Below, piece after piece: positions 27,052-36,102 of a stretch of DNA of 64,000 nucleotides (position 1 is the first letter of the stretch; each line of letters opens with the position of its first letter). Below the pieces are notes generated by a model. It did no database searches, was not told where the DNA came from, and saw nothing but the letters and a program-made list of their open reading frames with translations. Location: NCBI RefSeq assembly GCF_027924965.1, contig NZ_AP027056.1, positions 992,001-1,056,000 of the forward strand. Reading direction: 5' to 3'. The stretch is from Limnohabitans sp. TEGF004 (GTDB lineage Bacteria > Pseudomonadota > Gammaproteobacteria > Burkholderiales > Burkholderiaceae_C). The translations under genes were made by a program, and so were the position numbers.

Positions 27052-27057
27052 CATTGG

Positions 27058-27204
27058 GTTTTTCCGAGGTTGAGGCTTTGTCTCAAATTCGGACAAACAT
27101 CACTCGCAAACCAGTCCAATCAAGGTGTTGCCAAGAGTTTTTCAAGAATGAAAACTGGCGGTGATGATGGGCTGGATTTTAGACCCAACCTTTGGAGTAT
27201 TTCT
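27058..27204 (+). promoter_or_regulatory. Long rpsB 5' leader with two hairpins, candidate S2 autoregulatory region
   Basis: Hairpin 1 at 27136-27156 pairs AGTTTTTCA with TGAAAACT (one bulged T, loop AGAA). Hairpin 2 at 27168-27187 pairs TGGGCT with AG-ACCCA (bulged A) and ends 5 bases before the GGAG Shine-Dalgarno at 27193-27196. S2 represses its own mRNA in E. coli; whether this structure plays that part here is inference. Confidence 0.4.
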
Positions 27205-27945
27205 ATGTCAGTCACTATGCGCGATATGCTGGAAGCCGGCGTCCACTTTGGTCACCAAACTCGCTTCTGGAACCCCAAGATGGCCCCGTTCATCTTCGGT
27301 CACCGCAACAAAATTCACATCATCAACTTGGAAAAATCGTTGCCGATGTTCCAAGACGCTGTCAAGTTCGTCAAGCAGTTGTCTGCGAACCGTGGCACTG
27401 TGTTGATGATCGGTACCAAGCGTCAATCACGCGAAATCGTCGCCGCCGAAGCACAACGTGCTGGCGTGCCTTATGTTGACCAACGTTGGTTGGGCGGCAT
27501 GTTGACCAACTTCAAAACAGTCAAGACATCGATCAAGCGTTTGAAAGACATGAAGATCCAGCAAGAAGCTGGTTTGGACGCTTTGTCTAAAAAAGAACAA
27601 CTGATGTTCAAGCGCGAAATGGAAAAGCTTGAGAAAGACATCGGCGGCATTCAAGACATGGCTGTGTTGCCTGATGCGATTTTCGTGATCGACGTCGGTT
27701 ACCACAAAATCGCCATCGCTGAAGCCAAGAAATTGGGCATCCCATTGATCGGTGTGGTGGACTCTAACCACTCACCTGAAGGCATCGACTACATCATTCC
27801 AGGTAACGATGACTCTTCTAAGGCTGTGACTTTGTATGCGCGCGGCATCGCTGACGCGATCATCGAAGGTCGTGCCAACGCCACCAACGACTTGGTCAAA
27901 GCTGTGACCGAAGGTGGCGAAGAGTTTGTTGAAGTCGCTGCTTAA
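27205..27945 (+). CDS. rpsB: 30S ribosomal protein S2
   Basis: 246 aa. S2 sits at the head-platform junction of the small subunit and helps load S1. The start [18 protein letters not shown] and the motifs [10 protein letters not shown] and [12 protein letters not shown] are invariant in the family. The frame is open from 27070, but ATG 27205 has a good GGAG at 27193-27196. It opens the tsf-pyrH-frr-cdsA-dxr series. A strong attenuator or terminator hairpin separates it from tsf. Confidence 0.98.
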   Translation: MSVTMRDMLEAGVHFGHQTRFWNPKMAPFIFGHRNKIHIINLEKSLPMFQDAVKFVKQLSANRGTVLMIGTKRQSREIVAAEAQRAGVPYVDQRWLGGMLTNFKTVKTSIKRLKDMKIQQEAGLDALSKKEQLMFKREMEKLEKDIGGIQDMAVLPDAIFVIDVGYHKIAIAEAKKLGIPLIGVVDSNHSPEGIDYIIPGNDDSSKAVTLYARGIADAIIEGRANATNDLVKAVTEGGEEFVEVAA

Positions 27946-27963
27946 TCACGCGACCCACGCTTG

Positions 27964-27989
27964 AAAAGGGGCTTGTGAAGCCCCTTTTT
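27964..27989 (+). terminator. Terminator/attenuator between rpsB and tsf
   Basis: AAAAGGGGCTT pairs with AAGCCCCTTTT around a GTG loop, an 11-bp perfect stem whose 3' side ends in five T. Since tsf has no obvious strong promoter of its own in the remaining 39 bases, this probably lowers rather than abolishes read-through, as reported for the E. coli rpsB-tsf gap. Confidence 0.85.
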
Positions 27990-28028
27990 CACACCCAAAT
28001 TGTTTTGAACTGAATACGGAGAAATTAA

Positions 28029-28922
28029 ATGGCTGCAATTACCGCAAGCATGGTCGCTGAACTGCGCGCAAAAACTGACGCTCCCATGATGGAGTGCAAA
28101 AAAGCTTTGACTGAAGCAGAAGGCGACATGGCCAAAGCAGAAGAGTTGTTGCGCGTCAAGCTCGGCAGCAAAGCTGGCAAGGCTTCTAGCCGCGTGACCG
28201 CCGAAGGCGTGGTGACTAGCTTCATCAGTGGCAACACTGGCGCTTTGTTGGAAGTGAACTGCGAAACCGACTTCGTGACCAAGAACGACAGCTTCTTGGC
28301 ATTGGCTCAAGCTGCCGCCAAGCTGGTGGCTGAGCACAACCCAGCTTCTATCGAAGCCTTGGGTGCCTTGGCTTACGAGCAAGACAGCTTCGGTCCAACG
28401 CTCGAAGACGTGCGTAAAGGTTTGATCGGCAAGATCGGTGAGAACATGAGCTTCCGCCGCTTCAAGCGTTTTGACGGCGCGCACAAGTTGGCTGCTTACT
28501 TGCACGGCACACGCATTGGTGTGTTGGTCGAGTTCGACGGCGACGAAACTGCTGCCAAAGATGTGGCGATGCACGTGGCTGCCATGAAGCCAGTGGCTTT
28601 GACCAGCGCTGATGTGCCTGCTGACTTGATCGAAAAAGAGCGTTCAGTCGCTGCTGCTAAGGCTGCTGAGTCTGGCAAGCCTGCCGACATCGTCACCAAG
28701 ATGGTGGAAGGTTCTGTGCAGAAGTACCTCAAAGAGGTGTCTTTGTTCGACCAAACTTTCGTCAAGAACGACAAGCAAACCGTTGAGCAAATGCTCAAGG
28801 CTGCCAACACCAAAGTGGCTTCTTTCACCCTCTATGTGGTGGGCGAAGGCATTGAGAAGAAGGTCGACGACTTTGCAGCCGAAGTGGCCGCTCAAGTCGC
28901 TGCCGCTAAGCAAACTGCTTAA
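28029..28922 (+). CDS. tsf: Translation elongation factor Ts
   Basis: 297 aa. EF-Ts exchanges GDP for GTP on EF-Tu. The N-terminal UBA-like region ([20 protein letters not shown], residues 7-26) and the core motif [13 protein letters not shown] (about 77-89) containing the TDFV element that contacts EF-Tu are present; the dimerisation module and C-terminal helices follow. CGGAG precedes the ATG at 28029. It is preceded by an attenuator and followed by its own terminator hairpin. Confidence 0.98.
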   Translation: MAAITASMVAELRAKTDAPMMECKKALTEAEGDMAKAEELLRVKLGSKAGKASSRVTAEGVVTSFISGNTGALLEVNCETDFVTKNDSFLALAQAAAKLVAEHNPASIEALGALAYEQDSFGPTLEDVRKGLIGKIGENMSFRRFKRFDGAHKLAAYLHGTRIGVLVEFDGDETAAKDVAMHVAAMKPVALTSADVPADLIEKERSVAAAKAAESGKPADIVTKMVEGSVQKYLKEVSLFDQTFVKNDKQTVEQMLKAANTKVASFTLYVVGEGIEKKVDDFAAEVAAQVAAAKQTA

Positions 28923-28927
28923 TCACA

Positions 28928-28952
28928 AAGGGGGGCTTAGGCTCCCCTTTTG
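28928..28952 (+). terminator. Terminator after tsf
   Basis: AAAGGGGGGC pairs with GCTCCCCTTT (one G-T pair) around the loop TTAG, followed by TGAT. It starts 6 bases after the tsf stop codon. Confidence 0.8.
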
Positions 28953-29000
28953 ATATCCCCCGTACATCACATTCAACTGCACACATCAAGGAGCCTTTTC

Positions 29001-29723
29001 ATGACCTCACCAAAGCCAGCCTACAAGCGCATTTTGCTCAAGCTGTCGGGGGAGGCCTTGATGGGTGACGATGCGTTCGGTATTAACCGTGCCACTATCG
29101 TTCGCATCGTGGACGAGGTAGCTGAAGTCATCCACCTCGGTGTCGAGGTGGCCATCGTCATTGGTGGCGGCAACATCTTCCGCGGTGTTGCAGGCGGTTC
29201 TGTCGGTATGGACCGTGCCACAGCCGATTACATGGGCATGTTGGCCACGGTGATGAACTCGTTGGCTTTGGCTGATGCTATGAACAAAACAGGTTTGACC
29301 GCGCGTGTCATGTCCGCCATCGCCATTGACCAAGTGGTCGAGCCTTATGTGCGTCCCAAAGCTTTGCAATACCTCGAAGAGGGCAAAGTGGTGGTGTTTG
29401 CGGCCGGTACTGGCAACCCCTTCTTCACCACCGACACGGCTGCCGCATTGCGTGGCGCAGAGATTGGTGCTGAGATGGTGCTCAAAGCTACCAAGGTCGA
29501 CGGTGTGTACACCGCAGACCCGAAGAAAGACCCCAACGCCACGCGTTACACCGAGCTCAGCTTCGATGATGCCATTGGCCAAAACCTCGGCATCATGGAC
29601 GCCACCGCCTTTGCGCTGTGCCGTGACCAAAAATTGCCAATCAAGGTGTTCTCTATTTTCAAGAACGGTGCGCTCAAGCGCGTCGTCATGGGCGAAGACG
29701 AAGGCACTTTGGTGCACGCCTAA
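29001..29723 (+). CDS. pyrH: Uridylate kinase
   Basis: 240 aa. PyrH phosphorylates UMP to UDP as a hexamer of the amino-acid-kinase fold, and is regulated by GTP and [18 protein letters not shown] (N-terminus), [10 protein letters not shown] and [16 protein letters not shown] are family motifs. Start ATG 29001 has AAGGAG at 28989-28994; an open frame continues upstream to 28950 without ribosome-binding signal. It lies between the tsf terminator and frr (46 bases), so a promoter in the 48-base gap after tsf, or read-through, is needed. Confidence 0.97.
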   Translation: MTSPKPAYKRILLKLSGEALMGDDAFGINRATIVRIVDEVAEVIHLGVEVAIVIGGGNIFRGVAGGSVGMDRATADYMGMLATVMNSLALADAMNKTGLTARVMSAIAIDQVVEPYVRPKALQYLEEGKVVVFAAGTGNPFFTTDTAAALRGAEIGAEMVLKATKVDGVYTADPKKDPNATRYTELSFDDAIGQNLGIMDATAFALCRDQKLPIKVFSIFKNGALKRVVMGEDEGTLVHA

Positions 29724-29769
29724 TTCCCATTTTTTCGAATCTCACACTGCGCTGCCTCAGGAGCACAAC

Positions 29770-30330
29770 ATGACCATCGCTGACATCAAGAAAACCACCG
29801 AAACCAAAATGGGTCAATCCATTGCGGCCTTCAGTAACAGCTTGACCAAAATTCGCACAGGCCGTCCTAGCCCATCGTTGTTGGACACCGTTCAAGTTGA
29901 TTACTACGGCTCTATGGTGCCAATCAGCCAAGTGGCCAACGTGTCATTGTTGGACGCCCGCACCCTGAGCGTGCAGCCCTGGGAAAAGCCCATGGGCGCC
30001 AAGATTGAAAAAGCCATCCGTGACAGCGATTTGGGTTTGAACCCTTCATCGATGGGCGAGCTGATTCGCGTGCCCATGCCTCCGATGTCGGAAGAGCGCC
30101 GTAAAGAGTTGACCAAAGTGGTTCGCACCGAAGGCGAAAACGCGAAGATTGCGGTGCGCAATTTGCGCCGCGATGCTAACGAATCTGTGAAGAAATTGGT
30201 GAAAGACAAACTCGCTTCTGAAGACGATCAAAAACGTGCAGAAGCCGACATCCAAAAAGTGACAGACAGCCACATTGCTGAGATTGACAAGCTCATCGCC
30301 AGCAAAGAACACGAAATCATGGCGGTCTAA
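29770..30330 (+). CDS. frr: Ribosome recycling factor
   Basis: 186 aa. With EF-G, RRF splits the post-termination ribosome. The segments [19 protein letters not shown] (about residues 22-40) and [15 protein letters not shown] with [16 protein letters not shown] are characteristic. ATG 29770 follows CAGGAG. A frame that continues upstream overlaps pyrH and is not coding. cdsA begins only 5 bases after the stop, so the uppS gene found here in most relatives is absent. Confidence 0.98.
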   Translation: MTIADIKKTTETKMGQSIAAFSNSLTKIRTGRPSPSLLDTVQVDYYGSMVPISQVANVSLLDARTLSVQPWEKPMGAKIEKAIRDSDLGLNPSSMGELIRVPMPPMSEERRKELTKVVRTEGENAKIAVRNLRRDANESVKKLVKDKLASEDDQKRAEADIQKVTDSHIAEIDKLIASKEHEIMAV

Positions 30331-30335
30331 GCCAA

Positions 30336-31172
30336 ATGCTCAAGCAACGCGTCATCACCGCGCTGGTTTTGTTGGCGCTGTTGCTGCCAGCATTGTTGGC
30401 AGATACGGCCGAGCCTTTGGCTGGCCTCACCTTGGTGCTCATTGCTGCAGGCGCATGGGAGTGGGGCCGTCTAAATGGTTTCGCCATGCGTGGCTCGTTG
30501 CGTGTAGCTGCGGTGTGTGTGACCCTGTGTTTGTACGCCTGGTCTACACGCTGGGCTTACGATGCGCCTGCCAATGTCTGGATCATCACGGGTGCTGCAT
30601 GGGTGCTGGTGGCCGCTTGGTTGATTCGCCACGGCGTGGAGCGTTGGGCCAGCATTTCGCGCACCTTGCGTTTGGTGGTGGGCGTATTGGCTCTGTGGCT
30701 GACCTGGGTGGCCATGTATCAAGCCAAGGTCATGGGCGTGAACTTCTTGTTGTCGGTGCTCTTCCTTGTGTGGATGGCTGATGTTGCTGCATATTTTTCG
30801 GGTCGTGCGTTTGGCCGTCGCAAACTTGCACCCGCCATCAGTCCTGGCAAAAGCTGGGAAGGTGTTTGGGGCGGCATGGTGGGCGTGTTGCTGATGGCTT
30901 GCGTGTGGATTTGGGTGGATACCCAATACGCCGTAGACAGCGAAAGCCTCTATACCCGCCTGTACAACCGTGGCGCACCATTCTTGGTTTTGGCGACACT
31001 GTTCCTTACCATGATGAGTGTGGCGGGTGACTTGGTTGAGTCATTGGTCAAGCGTAGTGCCGGTATGAAAGACAGCAGCCAATTGCTGCCAGGTCATGGT
31101 GGTGTGCTGGACCGCGTGGATGCACTGCTTCCCGCCTTGCCATTGGCCATGATGTTGGCGCAATCGGTGTGA
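30336..31172 (+). CDS. cdsA: Phosphatidate cytidylyltransferase (CDP-diacylglycerol synthase)
   Basis: 278 aa inner-membrane enzyme with about eight hydrophobic helices. It makes CDP-diacylglycerol from phosphatidic acid and CTP, the branch point for all phospholipids. The signature near the C-terminus, SLVKRSAGMKDSSQLLPGHGG then VLDRVDAL, matches the cds consensus with its conserved Lys-Asp and Asp-Arg-x-Asp. ATG 30336 follows the frr stop by 5 bases, with no Shine-Dalgarno of its own; translation is probably coupled. The stop codon overlaps the dxr start. Confidence 0.96.
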   Translation: MLKQRVITALVLLALLLPALLADTAEPLAGLTLVLIAAGAWEWGRLNGFAMRGSLRVAAVCVTLCLYAWSTRWAYDAPANVWIITGAAWVLVAAWLIRHGVERWASISRTLRLVVGVLALWLTWVAMYQAKVMGVNFLLSVLFLVWMADVAAYFSGRAFGRRKLAPAISPGKSWEGVWGGMVGVLLMACVWIWVDTQYAVDSESLYTRLYNRGAPFLVLATLFLTMMSVAGDLVESLVKRSAGMKDSSQLLPGHGGVLDRVDALLPALPLAMMLAQSV

Positions 31173-32401
31173 TGCACATGCACACCGATATGCATGCGGA
31201 TGGCATGGGCAAGGTGCAGCACATCACGGTTCTGGGCTCGACAGGCTCTATCGGCACGAACACCCTAGACGTCATTGCGCGTCACCCCGAACGCTTTCAA
31301 GTGTTTGCACTTTCCGGTGCAACCCAAGTCGATTTGATGTTGCGCCAATGTGCGCAGTTCAAACCGCGCTTTGCGGTGATGGTTCACGCCGAAGCTGCAC
31401 AACAACTCAAAGACAAAATTCAAGCCGAAGGCTTATCCATCGAAGTGCTCAGCGGTGCTGCGGCTTTGGATGACATTTCTGCACATCCCGAGGTTGATGC
31501 GGTGATGGCTGCCATCGTAGGCGCTGCAGGTTTGTCGCCTTGCTTGGCTGCTGCAAGAACAGGCAAGCGTTTGCTCTTGGCTAACAAAGAGGCGTTGGTG
31601 GTTGGTGCTGAAGTGTTTTTAGATGCAGTCAAAGTAGGCGGTGCCACACTTCTGCCCATTGACAGCGAGCACTCCGCTATTTTTCAATCGTTGCCAGAAG
31701 ACGCCTCGACTTGGGATGCACGTGTCGAAAAAATCATCCTCACAGCATCTGGTGGCCCATTTCGCACACGCGACTTGGCTACCTTGAAAGACGTGACACC
31801 TGAGCAAGCCTGCGCGCACCCCAACTGGGTGATGGGCCGCAAAATTTCGGTGGACTCGGCCACCATGATGAACAAAGCGCTGGAAGTGATTGAGGCGCGT
31901 TATTTGTTTGGCTTACCGCCCGAAAGTTTAGAGGTGGTGATTCACCCGCAAAGCATCATCCATTCGATGGTGCAGTACCGGGATATGTCGGTGGTGGCTC
32001 AGTTGGGTACGCCCGATATGCGTGTGCCCATTGCCTATGGTTTGAGCTGGCCAGAGCGTATGGTTTCTGGTGCGCAAGCTTTGGACTTTCATGCCTTGTC
32101 AGCCATGACGTTTGAAGCCTTGGATGACCACGGTCACCCCGAACGTTTTGCCGGCATTCATTTGGCCTGGGAGGCCTTGCGTGGTCCACGCGGCACCACG
32201 GCTGTGCTCAATGCGGCCAACGAGATTGCCGTCGCAGCTTTTCTAGACCGTCGCATTCGTTTTGACCAAATCCATGTGGTGAATCAAAACTGCATGGCGC
32301 ATTTGTCGCCATCTGCACCGCATAGCTTGGACGATCTGTTGGCGCTTGATGCGCAAGCACGGGCTGTGGCTGAGGACGCTGTGCGTCTGTTGGCCAAATA
32401 A
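31172..32401 (+). CDS. dxr: 1-deoxy-D-xylulose 5-phosphate reductoisomerase
   Basis: About 409 aa; relatives are near 390-400. Dxr converts DXP to MEP with NADPH and a divalent metal, the committing step of the MEP pathway, and is the fosmidomycin target. NADPH binding is at TVLGSTGSIGTNTLDV; LLLANKEALVVG, PIDSEHSAIFQ (metal ligands) and the flexible-loop segment GRKISVDSATMMNKA follow. Starts possible at GTG 31169, ATG 31172, 31178 or 31205; ATG 31172 overlaps the cdsA TGA. The first dozen residues are unusually rich in His and Met. ispD and ispF are at 15 kb. Confidence 0.96.
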   Translation: MHMHTDMHADGMGKVQHITVLGSTGSIGTNTLDVIARHPERFQVFALSGATQVDLMLRQCAQFKPRFAVMVHAEAAQQLKDKIQAEGLSIEVLSGAAALDDISAHPEVDAVMAAIVGAAGLSPCLAAARTGKRLLLANKEALVVGAEVFLDAVKVGGATLLPIDSEHSAIFQSLPEDASTWDARVEKIILTASGGPFRTRDLATLKDVTPEQACAHPNWVMGRKISVDSATMMNKALEVIEARYLFGLPPESLEVVIHPQSIIHSMVQYRDMSVVAQLGTPDMRVPIAYGLSWPERMVSGAQALDFHALSAMTFEALDDHGHPERFAGIHLAWEALRGPRGTTAVLNAANEIAVAAFLDRRIRFDQIHVVNQNCMAHLSPSAPHSLDDLLALDAQARAVAEDAVRLLAK

Positions 32402-32404
32402 ACC

Positions 32405-33775
32405 ATGACCCTTCTGGCCTTTTTGCTCGCACTCGGTGTGCTCATCACCGTGCACGAGTGGGGGCATTACCGTGTGGCCGTGGCCTGTGGTGTGAAAGTA
32501 CTCACGTTTTCAATCGGTTTTGGTCAGCCCTTGCTGCGTTGGAAATCTCGCCGCCCACACGCAGGACAAGACACCGAGTTTTGCATCAGCCTCATTCCTT
32601 TGGGCGGCTATGTGAAGATGCTCGATGAGAATGAGGCTGAAGTTGCACCGCAAGATGTGGCGATGGCTTTCAACAGACAGCCTTTGTGGGCGAGGGCTGC
32701 GATTGTGTCGGCAGGCCCGTTGGCCAATTTGTTGTTGGCCGTGTGTTTGTATGCGGCAACTTTTTGGATAGGGCAGCACGAAACACAAGCCACCTTATCT
32801 GCGCCTGTGGTGGGTTCAGTCGCAGAAGCGGCAGGCCTGCGCAGCGGCGACACCGTGGTGCGTGCGGGGGAGTCTGCCGATGCTTTGCAAGAAATGGCGT
32901 CTCTCGATGCCTTGCGTTGGTGGATGCTTCAGCAAGACACGACACCGGTGTATTTGGAAGTACAGCCGCTCGGCAAGCAAACACCGCATGTGTTGCATTT
33001 GCCTGAATTGTCAGCTGACGCAATTTCAAAAGACAGCAATGCTTGGCAAGCGCGTGGTTTCACTGGTGCGTGGAGTCGTGCTGTATTGGGTGAAGTCCAA
33101 AAAGAACTGCCCGCGCACAAAGCGAGTTTGCAGCGTGGTGATGAAGTGTTACGCATAGATGGCCGTGTGGTGAGCGATGCCAGTGCCTTGCGTGCGCTGG
33201 TGCGTGCCAGCGGTCAGCACCAATTACCAGCTCTTCAAATTTGGGACGTGTCACGCGATGGACATGTGCTTCAATTCGAAGTCACGCCAGAACAAACGGT
33301 TGAAGGTGATCATTTCATTGGGCGCATAGGCGCTCAGGTGGGAGAGCCTCCGCGCAAGGTGTGGGTTCAATACGGCGCTTTCGATGGGCTATCCAAAGCC
33401 ATCAGCAAAACATGGGAGGTCATGGTCATGACCTTAGACATGTTGGGTCGTTTACTCACGGGACATGCGTCGCTTGATAACCTGAGTGGCCCGCTCACCA
33501 TGGCGGACTACGCGGGGCGTTCTGCAAGTCTTGGGCTAGGGGCTTATCTCAGCTATTTGGCGTTGGTCAGCATCAGCCTTGGTGTGTTCAACCTGCTGCC
33601 TTTACCGGTCCTCGATGGCGGGCACCTGTTGTATTATCTTTACGAGGCCTGCACAGGTCATCCTCCTTCGCCTCAATGGCTAGACGCCATGCAGCGCGCG
33701 GGTTTGGCGGTACTTGTGGCACTGATGGTTTTTTCTATTTTTAACGACGTGGTTCGCCTAGGTTGGCTTCCTTGA
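32405..33775 (+). CDS. rseP: Site-2 (RIP) zinc metalloprotease RseP
   Basis: 456 aa inner-membrane protease of the S2P family. RseP cuts RseA inside the membrane to release sigma-E and also clears signal-peptide remnants. The first helix contains HEWGH (HExxH, residues 18-22), the C-terminal part FNLLPLPVLDGGHL holds the third zinc ligand, and two PDZ-like domains lie between (about residues 110-300). ATG 32405 is 3 bases after dxr. bamA follows within 17 bases, the standard envelope-stress arrangement. Confidence 0.95.
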   Translation: MTLLAFLLALGVLITVHEWGHYRVAVACGVKVLTFSIGFGQPLLRWKSRRPHAGQDTEFCISLIPLGGYVKMLDENEAEVAPQDVAMAFNRQPLWARAAIVSAGPLANLLLAVCLYAATFWIGQHETQATLSAPVVGSVAEAAGLRSGDTVVRAGESADALQEMASLDALRWWMLQQDTTPVYLEVQPLGKQTPHVLHLPELSADAISKDSNAWQARGFTGAWSRAVLGEVQKELPAHKASLQRGDEVLRIDGRVVSDASALRALVRASGQHQLPALQIWDVSRDGHVLQFEVTPEQTVEGDHFIGRIGAQVGEPPRKVWVQYGAFDGLSKAISKTWEVMVMTLDMLGRLLTGHASLDNLSGPLTMADYAGRSASLGLGAYLSYLALVSISLGVFNLLPLPVLDGGHLLYYLYEACTGHPPSPQWLDAMQRAGLAVLVALMVFSIFNDVVRLGWLP

Positions 33776-33792
33776 GTCTCTCCATATATTCC

Positions 33793-36102
33793 ATGACTAT
33801 GCAATTTTCTTTATTTCGTCGCACCACACTGGCCCAAACGGCAGCATTCATTGCGGGCACCGTGATGGCACTCCATGCGCTGGCGGCTGACCCCTTCAAT
33901 GTGCGCGACATTCGTGTGGAAGGTTTGCAGCGTGTGGAGCCTGGCACCGTGTTTGCCTCGATTCCCTTCCGCGTGGGTGACGACTACACCGACGACAAAG
34001 GTGCAGCAGCGATTCGCAGCTTGTTTGCCTTAGGCCTGTTCAAGGATGTACGCATTGAAGTCAATGGCGATGTGTTGGTGCTGATCGTCGAAGAGCGTCC
34101 CAATATTGCTGCGGTTGAATTCATTGGTACCAAAGAGTTTGACAAAGATACTTTGAAGAAAGCGCTCAAAGATATTGGTTTGGCCGAAGGTCGTCCCTTC
34201 GACAAAGCTTTGGCTGACCGTGCTGAGCAGGAGCTCAAGCGTCAGTATGTCAACCGCAGTTTGTATGGCGCTGAAATCATCACCACGATCACCCCAGCTG
34301 AGCGCAACCGTGTGAACCTCTCTTTCACGGTGGTTGAAGGCGATTTGGCCAAAATCAAAGAAATGCGTGTGGTGGGCGCCAAAGCGTTTGACGAGTCCAA
34401 ACTCTTGGACCAGTTCGATCAAGGCACGGGTAACTGGTTGAGCTGGTACACAAAGTCAGACCGTTACTCCCGCACCAAGCTCAATGCGGACTTGGAGACT
34501 TTGCGTGCGTGGTACCTGTCTCGTGGTTATTTAGAGTTTCGTATTGACTCAACCCAAGTCGCGATTTCTCCAAACAAACAAGACATCAGCGTCACCATCA
34601 ATGTGACAGAAGGCGATCGTTTTGTCGTGTCTGAAGTGGCGATGGAAGGCTACTATCTCGGCAAAGATGATGAATTCAAATCGCTGGTGGAAATCAAGGC
34701 AGGGCAAGCCTATAACGCCGATGACGTGGCCAAAACCACCAAGGCATTCAACGAATACTTCGGTAACTTCGGTTTTGCATTCGCACGCACGGATGTGCGT
34801 CCAGAGATTGATCGCACCACGAATCGTGTGAAGTTGGTTCTGGTGGCTGACCCCGCGCGCCGTGCGTATGTACGCCGAATCAACATCGTGGGCAATAACC
34901 GCACGCGCGATCAAATCGTGCGTCGTGAATTCCGCCAAACAGAATCATCTTGGTATGACGGCGAAAAAATTCGTTTGTCGCGTGACCGTGTGAACCGTTT
35001 GGGCTATTTCAAAGATGTTGATATTGATACGCAGGAAGTCCCATCATCCCAAGATCAGGTCGATTTGAACGTGAACGTTGTCGAGAAGCCAACTGGCATG
35101 CTGACTTTGGGGGCTGGTTTCTCCAGCGCTGAAAAAGTGACGCTGTCTTTTGGTATCCAGCAAGACAACGTGTTCGGTTCTGGACATAATTTAGGTTTGC
35201 AAGTTAGTACCAGCAAGTACAACCAGTATTACGTGCTGAACACCACGGATCCGTATTTCACAGAGGATGGTGTTTCACGTACGTTTGAGTTGTACCACCG
35301 CGCGAGCAAGCCGTATGTGGAGCAGGGTGGTAACTACCGCATGGTCACCTCCGGTTTAGGTTTACGGTTTGGAATTCCTTTCAGCGAACTCGATCGAGTG
35401 TTTGTGGGAATTGCCGCTGAGCGAACTGAGCTTGTGCAGGGAACGAATATGCCAGCCAAATACGCGGAGTTGTGTACACAGTTTGGCTGTAAAGCTCAAA
35501 ATATTCCTGTTACTGCAGGTTGGGCCAGAGATAGTCGTGACAGTTATTTGAATCCTAACAATGGAAAATTTGTTCGTCTGAATACTGAGCTCGGCGCCAT
35601 CGGCGATGCCCGATATGCCAAGCTTGGAGGGCAATATCAGCAGTATTTCCCCATTACCAAGCAATACACTTTTGCATTCAATGCCGATCTGGGTTTAGGC
35701 AAGGGCCTTAACGGTCAATCCTTGCCGTTCTATAAAAATTATTACTCTGGTGGTTTAGGCTCTGTGCGTGGTTTTGAGCAAGGGACTTTAGGTCCTCGCG
35801 ATGTGTCTAACGCACTCGTTATTGGCGGTGCAAAAAAATTCACTTTGAACACTGAATTTTTAATGCCGTTCCCAGGCGCTGGTAATGACCGTACTCTGCG
35901 CCTTTATGGCTTCTATGACATGGGTAACGTGTATGGTGAAGAGTCAAAGTTTGATTTAAAGCTGCTGCGTAGTTCTTACGGCGTAGGTCTGAGTTGGGTC
36001 TCTCCTATGGGCCCGTTACGCTTCGCTTGGGCTCGTCCCGTGCGCGCATTCTCAGGCGATAGAATCCAACAATTGCAATTCCAAATCGGGACATCCTTCT
36101 GA
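33793..36102 (+). CDS. bamA: Outer membrane protein assembly factor BamA
   Basis: 769 aa. BamA inserts beta-barrel proteins into the outer membrane. A signal peptide of about 31 residues ends at HALA before ADPF, five POTRA domains follow (about residues 32-430), and a C-terminal 16-strand barrel contains the lid-lock VRGF motif (GSVRGFEQGTLGP) and ends in Phe. Start ATG 33793 is chosen over an upstream open frame; a second ATG lies two codons later. The barrel-coding part, about 35180-36060, uses codons such as AGA, CGA, GGA and AAT that are rare in the POTRA part and in neighbours. Confidence 0.97.
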   Translation: MTMQFSLFRRTTLAQTAAFIAGTVMALHALAADPFNVRDIRVEGLQRVEPGTVFASIPFRVGDDYTDDKGAAAIRSLFALGLFKDVRIEVNGDVLVLIVEERPNIAAVEFIGTKEFDKDTLKKALKDIGLAEGRPFDKALADRAEQELKRQYVNRSLYGAEIITTITPAERNRVNLSFTVVEGDLAKIKEMRVVGAKAFDESKLLDQFDQGTGNWLSWYTKSDRYSRTKLNADLETLRAWYLSRGYLEFRIDSTQVAISPNKQDISVTINVTEGDRFVVSEVAMEGYYLGKDDEFKSLVEIKAGQAYNADDVAKTTKAFNEYFGNFGFAFARTDVRPEIDRTTNRVKLVLVADPARRAYVRRINIVGNNRTRDQIVRREFRQTESSWYDGEKIRLSRDRVNRLGYFKDVDIDTQEVPSSQDQVDLNVNVVEKPTGMLTLGAGFSSAEKVTLSFGIQQDNVFGSGHNLGLQVSTSKYNQYYVLNTTDPYFTEDGVSRTFELYHRASKPYVEQGGNYRMVTSGLGLRFGIPFSELDRVFVGIAAERTELVQGTNMPAKYAELCTQFGCKAQNIPVTAGWARDSRDSYLNPNNGKFVRLNTELGAIGDARYAKLGGQYQQYFPITKQYTFAFNADLGLGKGLNGQSLPFYKNYYSGGLGSVRGFEQGTLGPRDVSNALVIGGAKKFTLNTEFLMPFPGAGNDRTLRLYGFYDMGNVYGEESKFDLKLLRSSYGVGLSWVSPMGPLRFAWARPVRAFSGDRIQQLQFQIGTSF

